From contig SVBJ01000011.1 in assembly GCA_015058955.1 (NCBI GenBank), positions 1 to 56,154 of the forward strand: a stretch of 56,154 bases of DNA, in the 5' to 3' direction. Position 1 is the first letter of the stretch. Each line of letters begins with the position of its first letter. Shown here piece after piece: positions 33,506 to 41,926 of this stretch. This DNA is from Erysipelotrichaceae bacterium. Lineage in GTDB: Bacteria > Bacillota_I > Bacilli_A > Erysipelotrichales > Erysipelotrichaceae. Below the pieces are notes generated by a model. The model saw nothing but the letters and a program-made list of their open reading frames with translations, was not told where the DNA came from and ran no database searches. A program made the position numbers and the translations under genes.

Positions 33506-34226
33506 AATAACGGGACTCAGCAAGACTTTCAATAACAAGGTTAATGCCGTTGTCGATTTTTCTCTTAAGGTTGAAAAGGGAGAAGTAATAAGTCTGATCG
33601 GACCATCCGGTTCCGGAAAATCCACGGTGCTACGCTGTGTAGCGGGACTGGAAACTCCTGATGGCGGCAGTATACTGATCAATGGGAAGCGGATCAATTA
33701 CCGCAATGAAAAGGAAGCACGGAAGCAGCGTACGATAATGGGATTCGTATTCCAGCACTTCAATCTGTTTGCCAACATGACCGTCCTGCAGAATCTGACG
33801 GTGGCCCCTGTTAACGTACAGGGTAAAAGTGAAGCTGAAGCAGCAGAACTGGCAATGAAATATCTGAAGAGAGTCGGCCTTGAGGACAAGGCGGATGAAT
33901 ATCCCAGTAAGCTCTCCGGCGGCCAGCAGCAGCGTGTGGCGATTGCCCGTGCCCTGTGCATGAATCCTCAGATCATGCTGTTTGACGAACCGACCAGTGC
34001 TCTTGACCCAGAAATGATCAAGGAAGTACTGAATGTCATCAGAGATCTGGCCAATGACGGCATGACGATGATCATCGTGACGCATGAAATTAATTTTGCC
34101 CGTGAAATATCTGACAGGATCGTTTTCCTGGAAAACGGGAAAAAACTGGAATCCGGCACTCCTGATTACATCTTCAATAAAACGGATAATCAGCGTGTCA
34201 AGGATTTCCTCAATAAGGTATTGTAA
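33498..34226 (+). CDS. Amino-acid ABC transporter ATP-binding protein
   Basis: A 242-aa ABC ATPase. Walker A GPSGSGKST (34-42), Q-loop FQHFNLF, signature LSGGQQQR, Walker B IMLFDEPTSALDP and the H-loop VTHE are intact, as in GlnQ/HisP. The start codon is GTG at 33498, inside the end of the permease gene with AAGGAGG upstream. It powers uptake by the preceding permease. Confidence 0.95.
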   Translation: MIEITGLSKTFNNKVNAVVDFSLKVEKGEVISLIGPSGSGKSTVLRCVAGLETPDGGSILINGKRINYRNEKEARKQRTIMGFVFQHFNLFANMTVLQNLTVAPVNVQGKSEAEAAELAMKYLKRVGLEDKADEYPSKLSGGQQQRVAIARALCMNPQIMLFDEPTSALDPEMIKEVLNVIRDLANDGMTMIIVTHEINFAREISDRIVFLENGKKLESGTPDYIFNKTDNQRVKDFLNKVL

Positions 34227-34233
34227 ACAAGTA

Positions 34234-34259
34234 AAAGACCGGTTTTGCAACCGGTCTTT
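34234..34259. terminator. Bidirectional terminator between convergent genes
   Basis: Perfect 11-bp stem AAAGACCGGTT/AACCGGTCTTT with a TTGC loop, between the transporter operon and the minus-strand SDR gene. T-runs are short on both strands. Confidence 0.75.
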
Positions 34260-34275
34260 AAACGTTTAGTGGAGC

Positions 34276-35277
34276 TTATGCCCTGTTTTCCGTGCGGAGG
34301 AACTCAATGGTGTCCTTAAGGGATTCCTCCAGAGGTCTGGTCTTATAATTCAGGAAACTGTCAGCTTTCAGGTGTGAATAGCGGGCATTGCTGTTGAGCA
34401 TGAAAATCGAATACGGTGTAGCCAGTGATCTCTGCTTTCTGATGCGGTTTAAGGCATCCATGACAGGGGAGGAAGCTTTCAGCATCCAGCCGGGCATGGA
34501 TAATCTGACTTCTCTGACACCTGCCAGATCATGCAGGGCAGTAAAGATTTCCTTAACGGAGTGATACTGTCCTGACAGTATGTAACTTTCACCTTTTTCA
34601 CAGTTTTCCAGGCAGGTAATGGTTGCTTCAGCGACATCTCTGACATCGGTGAAGTCAAAACCGCCGTCTGTGTTGATGGCTATTCTGCCGTTGAGATAGT
34701 CTTCAATCAGCTGGGTGACAGGGGTCATTCCGTAGTCATACGGTCCAATCAGCAGTGAAGGAAGCACCATTGAAATGTTGAGTCCCTGTTCGACGGCTCC
34801 CATGACCAGTGAACTTGCTGCTGCCTTGGTCTTGCCGTAGATACCGGCGACCTTATCGGTGCGGTAATCGGTTATTTCGGTGAGTTCCCGTACTTCCGGA
34901 TCCAGTGGTATGGCACTTACTCCGGATACGTAGACCCGCTTCTTCACATGATAGGAAATGGCCAGATCCAGAATATTCTTGGTTCCAATGACATTGACAT
35001 CCCAGACATCCTGATTGAACTTGTAGTCAAGAGTCAGCAGACCGCCGCAATGGATCAGATAGATGTCATCCGTGCTAGGACAGTCAAAAAAGTCATCCAG
35101 AGTTGTTCTGTCGGTAACGTCCCCGGTGAATATTTCCGCCATGTTTTCCAGACGGAAAAGATTTGGATCACCAGGGGTAACCAAAGCTCTTATCTTGCAG
35201 TTTTTCCGGTGCAGCTGTCTGACGATGTTGAATCCCAGATGGCCTGTGGCACCGGTTACCAGGTATGATACGCTCAT
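34276..35277 (-). CDS. Extended SDR, NAD-dependent epimerase/dehydratase-like
   Basis: A 333-aa extended short-chain dehydrogenase. The dinucleotide motif is VTGATGHLG (5-13); the catalytic pair appears as YGKTK (Tyr, Lys) after a serine-containing strand VYVSGVSAIP; the substrate half has LPSLLIGPYDYGM and the FTDVRDVAEA motif. The pattern resembles dihydroflavonol reductase/3-beta-HSD and sugar epimerases. The ATG at 35277 has GGTGAGGAAA upstream. The frame open to 35319 covers the TATAAT and is rejected. It stands alone; the substrate is unknown. Confidence 0.85.
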   Translation of the reverse strand: MSVSYLVTGATGHLGFNIVRQLHRKNCKIRALVTPGDPNLFRLENMAEIFTGDVTDRTTLDDFFDCPSTDDIYLIHCGGLLTLDYKFNQDVWDVNVIGTKNILDLAISYHVKKRVYVSGVSAIPLDPEVRELTEITDYRTDKVAGIYGKTKAAASSLVMGAVEQGLNISMVLPSLLIGPYDYGMTPVTQLIEDYLNGRIAINTDGGFDFTDVRDVAEATITCLENCEKGESYILSGQYHSVKEIFTALHDLAGVREVRLSMPGWMLKASSPVMDALNRIRKQRSLATPYSIFMLNSNARYSHLKADSFLNYKTRPLEESLKDTIEFLRTENRA

Positions 35278-35296
35278 GTGATTTTCCTCACCTACT

Positions 35297-35302
35297 ATTA
35301 TA
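35297..35302 (-). promoter_or_regulatory. -10 box of the SDR gene
   Basis: TATAAT on the minus strand, 20 bases before the ATG at 35277; its -35 is weak. It forms a divergent promoter pair with lemA. Confidence 0.6.
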
Positions 35303-35320
35303 TAACAACTTTCCGTCAAG

Positions 35321-35349
35321 TTGATATATTAAGGTAAATGGAGTATAAT
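35321..35349 (+). promoter_or_regulatory. lemA promoter
   Basis: TTGATA (35321-35326), 17-bp spacer, TATAAT (35344-35349). It shows that the in-frame ATG at 35338 is not the start; 35377 is. Confidence 0.75.
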
Positions 35350-35376
35350 TTCCTTGAAATTCAGGAGGACATAAAT

Positions 35377-35916
35377 ATGATTTGGGTTATTTTAGGAGTG
35401 GTTATTTTAGCCGCAATATATTATGTTACAACCTATAACGGTTTCATCCGTTTACAGAACATGATTGAGGAAGCATTCTCAACCATGGATGTCTATCTGG
35501 TAAAAAGAGCAGAGCTGATCCCTAATCTGGTAAATACAGTAAAGGGATATGCCAAGCATGAAAGCGAAACTCTGGAAAAGGTCATCCTGGCCAGAAATGC
35601 CGCTACCAGCAATGCTGAAAAGATGGCTGCAGACAATCAGCTGACTGATGCCATCAAGAGCGTATTTGCTCTGGCAGAAAGCTATCCTGAGCTGAAGTCC
35701 AACAGTAACTTCATGTTACTGCAGCAGCAGCTTACTGATATTGAAAACGACATTGCCAAGTCACGCAAGTATTACAATGGCATTGTCAGACAGTACAACA
35801 CCAAGATTCAGACTTTCCCTAGCAGCTTCATTGCTCAGAGCAAGAATTTTGTCAGACAGCCTTTATTTGAGGTAAGTGATGACAGACAGAGAGAAAATGT
35901 AAAAGTAGAGTTCTGA
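35377..35916 (+). CDS. lemA: LemA-family membrane-anchored coiled-coil protein
   Basis: A 179-aa protein with one N-terminal helix (about 2-20) in the membrane and a four-helix cytosolic or extracellular bundle. LemA marks: YNGFIRLQNMIEEAFSTMDVYLVKRAELIPNLV, the KHESETLEKVILARN helix and RKYYNGIVRQYNTKIQTFPS. AGGAGGA precedes the ATG. LemA is regularly adjacent to TPM or DUF2207 proteins, as here (2-base gap). Its molecular function is not established. Confidence 0.92.
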   Translation: MIWVILGVVILAAIYYVTTYNGFIRLQNMIEEAFSTMDVYLVKRAELIPNLVNTVKGYAKHESETLEKVILARNAATSNAEKMAADNQLTDAIKSVFALAESYPELKSNSNFMLLQQQLTDIENDIAKSRKYYNGIVRQYNTKIQTFPSSFIAQSKNFVRQPLFEVSDDRQRENVKVEF

Positions 35917-35918
35917 AA

Positions 35919-37829
35919 ATGCGCAAGTTACTGAATGTTATTCTGGCATTGTTGATCTCAATCGGCATTCTGATGCCTGCTGCCACAACGGTAGAGGCCA
36001 AGGAAGGCTTTGACATCAACAAACATGTTGTAGAAATGGAAGTCCACGAAGATGGATCTGTTTTGGTTACGGAAACGCTGACTGTTGAATTCAGCAGTAA
36101 GCTTCACGGAATCTATTTTGACATTCCCAAGAAATACAACATGCGCTGGGAACTTAATGGGGAAACAATTAACAAGAGTTACACTTTCCCGGTTCATCAC
36201 GTAAAAGTGCTGTCCAATCAGGAAAAGGACATTTCCAATTATTCCAATTATGTCCGCATCAGACTGGGAAGCAGCAGCGTCTACAAGAATCCGGGAGATG
36301 TTGAAACCTATAAGGTTCAGTATGAGATCATTACCCGTGATCTGGAGCTTAACGGCATCCAGATGCTGTTCATGAACATAATTTCCGGCAAGTGGAATAC
36401 CGACATTCACAATGTTGAATTCACCATCCAGATGCCTAAGGCCTTTGACAGAGAACGACTGCTGTTTGATTCACCTGCCGGCATCACCGGCACATCAACC
36501 GGACCGTTCAATGTAGTGGTATCGGGGAATACCATTACCGGTTCCTATACGGAGACCCTGCATCCGGGAGATGCCCTTACTGTTCAGCTGACTCTGGGAA
36601 ACGATTATTTCAAGTTCGTTGATTCTGATCATTATCGGCTCATCAGTGTACTGGTATCCGGAGCAGTGACGATCTTAATGACCATATTATTCTATGTCTT
36701 CGGCAAGGATGATCCATTGGTTGAAACCGTGGAATTCCATGCACCGGCCGGTACTACCAGTGCTGAAGTCGGCGTCATAATCGACGGTGTGGCCAATGAC
36801 GGTGATGTCATATCACTGATACTTGACTGGGGCAGACGCGGACTTATCACGATTACCGATGATAAGGAAGAAGGCCTGATCCTGGAAAAGAAGAACGAAC
36901 TGGAAAGCAATCACCGCAGTTATGAAAGCATCATGTTCAACAAGCTTTTTGAAAAGGACGATAAAGTCAAAGTCGATTCCCTGAAGAACAAGTTCTACAG
37001 AACGGTTCAGAGAACAGAGGAACGGCTGGACAAGTACTTCAGATCCAAGGATAAGAAGCTTTATACGGAAAGTTCAGAAGCAATGCAGGTGCTCTTTGCC
37101 CTGTTATCTGCTCTGCCTATAGTAATCGTTACGGCAATGGTACACGGTCATTATTACTATGACTGGTTCCTGACCATTCTCCTCTGTGCCTTTGAGGCAG
37201 TATCGATCATCATGCTGGCAGCGTTGCTGATCCACATGGAAAACAAGAAGTATGTTCATAAGTGGTATACCAAGACCCTACTGTTCATTGTCTGCGGCAT
37301 CCTGTTTGCGATCCCTTGCATCATGATGATCTACATCGTCCGGGCTCTTAAGACCAGCCCGCTGTATGCAGTGATTGCCATCCTGCTCAACATTCTGGTA
37401 CTGGTGGAAACCGTGTACATGAAGAAGAGAACGGATTACTGCAATGAAGTCCTCGGACAGGTTGTCGGTCTGCGCAATTTCATCATCGTTGCTGAAGAAG
37501 ACAGACTGAAGGAACTGGTTAAGGAAAATCCATATTACTTCTATGACATTCTGCCATTTGCCTATGCGCTTGGCCTGACCAATGTCTGGAATGAGCATTT
37601 CAAGAATCTGACTATACAACCTTGTGAGTGGTACCACACATACGAAGTCAATTCTCCATACTACATGCATAACTCTTTACAGAGCCACATGCATGCCATG
37701 GAAAGAACAATGACCACACCTCCACCTTCAGAAACTTCATCCGGTGGATACAGTTTCTCATCAGGAGGTTCATCCGGCGGAGGATTCTCCGGAGGAGGCT
37801 TCGGCGGATCTTCAGGAGGAGGCTGGTAA
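35919..37829 (+). CDS. DUF2207 membrane protein with glycine-rich C-terminus
   Basis: A 636-aa protein. Signal peptide (about 1-27, AKA-like end VEAKEG), an extracellular beta-rich DUF2207 domain (about 30-235, DGSVLVTETLTVEF), one membrane helix (about 240-262), a cytosolic region, then a cluster of three to four helices (about 388-490) and a C-terminal tail ending SGGSSGGGFSGGGFGG and GGW. Such Gly/Ser tails close many DUF2207 and TPM proteins that sit beside lemA. ATG is at 35919, two bases after lemA. No enzymatic residue was recognised. Confidence 0.9.
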   Translation: MRKLLNVILALLISIGILMPAATTVEAKEGFDINKHVVEMEVHEDGSVLVTETLTVEFSSKLHGIYFDIPKKYNMRWELNGETINKSYTFPVHHVKVLSNQEKDISNYSNYVRIRLGSSSVYKNPGDVETYKVQYEIITRDLELNGIQMLFMNIISGKWNTDIHNVEFTIQMPKAFDRERLLFDSPAGITGTSTGPFNVVVSGNTITGSYTETLHPGDALTVQLTLGNDYFKFVDSDHYRLISVLVSGAVTILMTILFYVFGKDDPLVETVEFHAPAGTTSAEVGVIIDGVANDGDVISLILDWGRRGLITITDDKEEGLILEKKNELESNHRSYESIMFNKLFEKDDKVKVDSLKNKFYRTVQRTEERLDKYFRSKDKKLYTESSEAMQVLFALLSALPIVIVTAMVHGHYYYDWFLTILLCAFEAVSIIMLAALLIHMENKKYVHKWYTKTLLFIVCGILFAIPCIMMIYIVRALKTSPLYAVIAILLNILVLVETVYMKKRTDYCNEVLGQVVGLRNFIIVAEEDRLKELVKENPYYFYDILPFAYALGLTNVWNEHFKNLTIQPCEWYHTYEVNSPYYMHNSLQSHMHAMERTMTTPPPSETSSGGYSFSSGGSSGGGFSGGGFGGSSGGGW

Positions 37830-37830
37830 G

Positions 37831-37956
37831 ATGAAGAAAGTGATCGCCCTGATCATGGCGTTGACCCTGTTATTGACAGGCTGCAAGCGGTCCGGTACCT
37901 ATGAGGCATCATATGGAGCAGGCCGCAGACTGAGTACGCCTTGGAATTCGTGGTAA
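37831..37956 (+). CDS. Tiny lipoprotein (41 aa) after the DUF2207 gene
   Basis: A gene of only 41 codons. ATG lies one base after the DUF2207 stop, inside an AGGAGGAGG-rich stretch that provides the ribosome binding site. The product has a lysine start, a hydrophobic core and a perfect lipobox LLTGC (Cys18), leaving a mature lipopeptide of about 24 residues that ends in STPWNSW. A strong terminator follows directly. It is likely a real secreted lipopeptide of the lemA-DUF2207 operon; function unknown. Confidence 0.75.
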   Translation: MKKVIALIMALTLLLTGCKRSGTYEASYGAGRRLSTPWNSW

Positions 37957-37980
37957 AAAAGGAACTTGTGTTCCTTTTTT
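37955..37980 (+). terminator. Terminator of the lemA operon
   Basis: AAAAAAGGAAC/GTTCCTTTTTT with a TTGT loop, overlapping the stop codon of the tiny lipoprotein. Confidence 0.9.
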
Positions 37981-38030
37981 CATACCAATGAGACGTTATT
38001 TTTGTTATGATACAAAATGGAGGGATGTAA

Positions 38031-38876
38031 ATGAAAAACAAGATTCTGGATATCATTGGAATACTGTTCGGTAATTTCCTGCTGGCTGTATCCGTTGCCT
38101 ATTTTGTTCTGCCGTTTGATATCCTTTCCGGTGGGGTAGCTGGCATTTCAATCATCACCAAAGGTTTATGGGGATGGAGTCCAACCATTACCATCGATGT
38201 TCTGGTTATCGGACTGTTCATTGTCGGAGCTATTGTACTGGGAAAGGAATTTGCACTTAAGACTGCCTTAAGCAGTTTGGTGTATCCGTTCTTTCTGGAG
38301 TTTCTGGTCCGCTTGCCGGTCAAACTGGAAATCGATGCTCTGATGGCTGTCATCTTCGGCGGACTGATTGCCGGGTTAGGCGTCGGAATCGCTTTCCGTC
38401 ATGACGCTTCAACAGGGGGAACTGACATCATTTCCCTTATCGCCAACAAGTATCTGGGCGTTCCGGTATCAACGGCGGTAATGGTGACTGACGGGATCAT
38501 AACCCTGCGGGGACTGGTTACCTATGGAATGCAGGATGTACTGATGGGAATCATCTACATCTATGCTTCCGGTGCTGCCATCAATAAGATCATGGTACCT
38601 AAGACCAATGAAGCAGTTGCCCTGTATATCATCACGGATAAGAAGTCGGAAGTCTGTGAGTACATTCATTCTGTTCTGGCCCGCGGTACTACTCTGCTGC
38701 ATGGCAAGGGTGGCTATACCGAAAAGGATAAGGACATCATCCTGACAGTTGTATCCAAGAATCAGTACATGCACCTCTCAAATTTCATCGACAAGACCGA
38801 TCCGTATGCCTTTGTCATAGTCTCTGATGCCAAGGAGATCAAGGGTGAAGGATTTACATACGAATACAGAGTATAG
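38031..38876 (+). CDS. YitT-family membrane protein (DUF161/DUF2179)
   Basis: A 281-aa protein. Five to six membrane helices (about 5-175) with the family motifs FDILSGGVAGISII and AFRHDASTGGTDIISLIANKY, followed by a soluble DUF2179 domain (about 200-281) containing RGTTLLHGKGGYTEKDKDIILTVV. YitT proteins are widespread in Firmicutes; their transported compound is not known. GGAGGG precedes the ATG. No terminator is evident before ftsE. Confidence 0.92.
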   Translation: MKNKILDIIGILFGNFLLAVSVAYFVLPFDILSGGVAGISIITKGLWGWSPTITIDVLVIGLFIVGAIVLGKEFALKTALSSLVYPFFLEFLVRLPVKLEIDALMAVIFGGLIAGLGVGIAFRHDASTGGTDIISLIANKYLGVPVSTAVMVTDGIITLRGLVTYGMQDVLMGIIYIYASGAAINKIMVPKTNEAVALYIITDKKSEVCEYIHSVLARGTTLLHGKGGYTEKDKDIILTVVSKNQYMHLSNFIDKTDPYAFVIVSDAKEIKGEGFTYEYRV

Positions 38877-38894
38877 TTTTTATCATATTAATGT

Positions 38895-38900
38895 TATAAT
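38895..38900 (+). promoter_or_regulatory. -10 box of the ftsEX operon
   Basis: TATAAT 33 bases before the ftsE start; the -35 is not a good match. Confidence 0.5.
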
Positions 38901-38933
38901 ATATATTAGTCCCTTACAGTGATGGAGGTATGC

Positions 38934-39620
38934 ATGGTAAGTTTACAGAATGTATCTAAATCCTATAAGAATGGTGTAAATGCTTTAAACGATATAACCA
39001 TTGATATCAATGATGGGGAATTTGTATATATCATTGGCGAAACAGGTTCCGGTAAAAGTACCTTCATAAAACTGCTCGACGGTGAGGAAATACCTACCAA
39101 GGGCCGTGTTGAGGTAAACGGAATCAACGTTGGAAAACTCAGATTTTCCAAAGTACCATTATATAGAAGAAATATCGGAGTAGTATTCCAGGACTACCGT
39201 CTTATTGAATCAAAGACGGTTTTTGAGAATATTGCTTTTGCTATGGAAGTAATCAATAAACCGAGAAAGGAGATCCGTCAGAGAGTCAGAGAAGTTCTGG
39301 AGATCATTGACCTGTCAGATAAGGCCAAGAGTTTCCCAAGTGAACTGTCAGGCGGTCAGCAGCAGCGTGTCACGATCGGACGTGCGATTGCCAACAATCC
39401 AAAGCTCTTAATTGCGGATGAGCCTACCGGTAACCTTGACCCTGAACGCTCCAACGAAATCGTTGAGCTTCTGGAAAAGATCAATGAATCAGGTACAACC
39501 GTCATCATGGTTACTCATGACATCAACCTGGTCAATAAATACCGCAAGCGTACCATTAAGTTTGAATATGGTCACGTAGTATCTGACAGTAAAGAGGGAG
39601 GATATATCGCCCATGTTTAG
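38934..39620 (+). CDS. ftsE: Cell-division ATP-binding protein FtsE
   Basis: A 228-aa ABC ATPase with Walker A GETGSGKST, YRRNIGVVFQDYRL (Q-loop, typical of FtsE), signature LSGGQQQR, Walker B LLIADEPTGNLDP and H-loop VTHD. With FtsX it uses ATP to switch on a peptidoglycan hydrolase at the septum rather than to move solutes. The ATG at 38934 follows GGAGG; an earlier ATG at 38919 in the same frame lies upstream of that site. The last 8 bp overlap ftsX. Confidence 0.96.
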   Translation: MVSLQNVSKSYKNGVNALNDITIDINDGEFVYIIGETGSGKSTFIKLLDGEEIPTKGRVEVNGINVGKLRFSKVPLYRRNIGVVFQDYRLIESKTVFENIAFAMEVINKPRKEIRQRVREVLEIIDLSDKAKSFPSELSGGQQQRVTIGRAIANNPKLLIADEPTGNLDPERSNEIVELLEKINESGTTVIMVTHDINLVNKYRKRTIKFEYGHVVSDSKEGGYIAHV

Positions 39621-40509
39621 ACTTATCGGAAGACATTTCAAGGAAGCCTTCCAGGGCATCTTCAGACATTTCTCCAGTTCTCTTAACAGCATTACCGCAG
39701 TAACGGTAACTCTTTTGCTTGTCAGTCTGTTAACGCTGATCATCGGTAACGTTTCACAGATAACCAGAGTACTGGAAGATGAAGTCAAGATCTGGGTCAA
39801 GATTGAAGATGAAATTGAAGAAGGCGAGATTCCTTCACTGACCAGAAAAGTGGAAAACGTTGAAGGTGTTGCTCAGGTCGAATTCTCTGACAAGGACAGT
39901 GAATTAGACAGATTTATCAGCGGGTTCGGTGAAGAAGGAAAGCTGTTTGAGATCTACAGAGAAGATAATCCGCTAAGCAGAGCATTCATCGTTTCACTGC
40001 GTGAAGGCTTCAGCATTTCTGATGTGGCCAGCCGCATTGAAAAGGTCAACGGTATCAGTGAAATCGACTTCGGTGGTGTAAATACCGAAGAATTCCTGAA
40101 ACTGCTCAATGGAATCAGACAGGGCGGTTACGTCATTGTTCTCGCTCTGACTTTGGTCGCCATTTTCCTGATTCAGAATACGATCAACCAGACAATTTTC
40201 AACAGAAGACTGGAAATAAGCATCATGAGACAGGTAGGTGCTTCCAACTCCTATATCCGTCAGCCATTCGTAATTGAAGGTATTTTCATCGGATTAATGG
40301 GATCAATCCTGCCGGTCCTGGCAACGATTTTCGGTTATAAGTATATTTATGAAGCATTCCAGGGAAAACTGGTTTCCGGAATGCTTACTCTGCAGCCGGT
40401 TTATCCGTTTGCCTTCTTTGTATCAGGATTCCTGATCATCGTAGGTATCGTTGTTGGTCTGATAGGTTCATTCCTGTCTGTCAACAAGCACTTAAGATGG
40501 AGGAGATAA
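39613..40509 (+). CDS. ftsX: Cell-division permease-like protein FtsX
   Basis: A 298-aa membrane protein of the type FtsX: N-terminal helix (about 24-46), a periplasm-side loop domain (about 47-170) that contacts the hydrolase, then three helices (about 172-196, 218-240 and 265-290). RRLEISIMRQVGASNSYIRQPFVIEGIFIG, read across the second half, is the family pattern. Stop is followed two bases later by the M23 hydrolase gene, its likely effector. Confidence 0.95.
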   Translation: MFRLIGRHFKEAFQGIFRHFSSSLNSITAVTVTLLLVSLLTLIIGNVSQITRVLEDEVKIWVKIEDEIEEGEIPSLTRKVENVEGVAQVEFSDKDSELDRFISGFGEEGKLFEIYREDNPLSRAFIVSLREGFSISDVASRIEKVNGISEIDFGGVNTEEFLKLLNGIRQGGYVIVLALTLVAIFLIQNTINQTIFNRRLEISIMRQVGASNSYIRQPFVIEGIFIGLMGSILPVLATIFGYKYIYEAFQGKLVSGMLTLQPVYPFAFFVSGFLIIVGIVVGLIGSFLSVNKHLRWRR

Positions 40510-40510
40510 C

Positions 40511-41926
40511 ATGAAGAAACTGTTAGCGGTCATCCTTTCATTAAGCTGTATTCTTGGCTGTTTTTGTGGTGCTAAAAACGGTGACAAGTTTGTTTACCAT
40601 GCCGACGAAAACGATGAGTTTGAGGCTAATGAAGATTACTACTGGCAGTTATGCACAACCAGGGGACTGGATGAGGCTACGACCCGGATGTGTGCCCGTT
40701 TCAGAGCTTATGAGGACAGCAAGAGGCAGTCCATTGAAGGCAACATCAGAGATCTGAACAATCAGATCGCTGACATCAAGGCCAACATCATGAGCCAGGG
40801 ACAGCGTTTAAATGACATCAACAATACCATTGCGTCTGTGGAAAAGCAGATCAAGGGCATTGAAATTGAAATAAAGACCATTGAAGAGAACATTGATGAC
40901 ATCACCAATCAGATCATCGAAAGAGAACAGAAGATCGAAGAACTGAATGACGGAATCAAGACCAGAATGGTGGCTCTGCAGTCAACCATGTCTCTGAATA
41001 CCTACATCAGTTTCATCATGGGAGCCAACAGCTTCGTTGACCTTTTAAGAAGAGTCAATGCGATCAACCAGTTCACCAGCTATGACGTTTCCAAGATCAG
41101 GCAGATGGAAGAAGAAAAGGTACTGCTGCAGAAGGACAAGGAAGAACTCCAGGCTCAGAAAGACGAACAGGTCAAGAAGAGAGCTGAACTGGAAGCTTAT
41201 AAACAGGACCTCAATGTACTGCGTCAGCAGGCTGAGGAACTGATTGCTGAATATCACCGTCAGGTACGGTTGCTGGATGAAGCCAAGATGGCTCAGCAGC
41301 TGGACATGAGTGCTCTGGAAGATAAGATCGCCGAGATCGACGATGCCTTAAGCGGATATTATCCTAGCCCGGGATTTGCCCGTCCGCTCTCTGGCGGATA
41401 CTGGATCTCTTCGGGTTGCTACTATTATGTTCCGGGAGTACCTAGCAGCGGATTCCATCCGGCAGCTGACATGGCAGTCGGTGTCGGAACTCCACTGTAT
41501 GCCGTAGCCAACGGCTATGTTGTCGCAACCAGAGGCGGCTGCGGCTATGGCTGGATGGGCAACAGCTGTAACGGCGGTTTCGGTAACTACGTTGTTTACA
41601 TGATTGAAGTTAACGGCATAAGTTACTTTGTCATCAATGCACACTTAAGTGCAATATATGTTTCTGTCGGTGATGTCGTTCACCAGGGACAGGAAGCACT
41701 TGGCCTGACCGGAAGCTCAGGCAGTTCCAGCGGACCGCACCTGCATGTGGAAATCATCAGATTCGGTACGATGGGCATCAAGGCCGCTGTCAGAGAATAC
41801 AGCAGCGTCGGACAGATCTACTATACAATGGGACGTAATATCAACTGGGCCTGTGCATACCGCGGCGCACCGTGCTATGAGAATGCGCTGGAAATGCTGG
41901 GACTGGTATATCAGGGTGGCTACTAA
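40511..41926 (+). CDS. Coiled-coil M23 peptidoglycan hydrolase, likely FtsEX effector
   Basis: A 471-aa exported protein: signal peptide (about 1-20, with a Cys at the lipobox-like ILGCF site), a long coiled coil (about 70-280) interrupted by a hydrophobic hairpin (LQSTMSLNTYISFIMGANSFVDLLRRV), and a LytM/M23 domain. The domain keeps all ligands: His316, Asp320, His378, His410 and His412, so unlike EnvC of E. coli it should itself cut peptidoglycan. The coiled-coil layout is shared with PcsB and CwlO-type FtsEX partners. Stop/start overlap with the S41 gene is one base. Confidence 0.92.
   Translation: MKKLLAVILSLSCILGCFCGAKNGDKFVYHADENDEFEANEDYYWQLCTTRGLDEATTRMCARFRAYEDSKRQSIEGNIRDLNNQIADIKANIMSQGQRLNDINNTIASVEKQIKGIEIEIKTIEENIDDITNQIIEREQKIEELNDGIKTRMVALQSTMSLNTYISFIMGANSFVDLLRRVNAINQFTSYDVSKIRQMEEEKVLLQKDKEELQAQKDEQVKKRAELEAYKQDLNVLRQQAEELIAEYHRQVRLLDEAKMAQQLDMSALEDKIAEIDDALSGYYPSPGFARPLSGGYWISSGCYYYVPGVPSSGFHPAADMAVGVGTPLYAVANGYVVATRGGCGYGWMGNSCNGGFGNYVVYMIEVNGISYFVINAHLSAIYVSVGDVVHQGQEALGLTGSSGSSSGPHLHVEIIRFGTMGIKAAVREYSSVGQIYYTMGRNINWACAYRGAPCYENALEMLGLVYQGGY

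Noticed and set aside
35338-35376. Earlier in-frame start for lemA at 35338
   Set aside because: It precedes the TATAAT at 35344-35349; the ATG at 35377 has AGGAGG and starts with the membrane helix as usual for LemA.
40511-41926. Reading the FtsEX partner as an inactive EnvC-like activator
   Set aside because: All M23 ligands and catalytic His residues (His316, Asp320, His378, His410, His412) are present, so it should be an enzyme itself.
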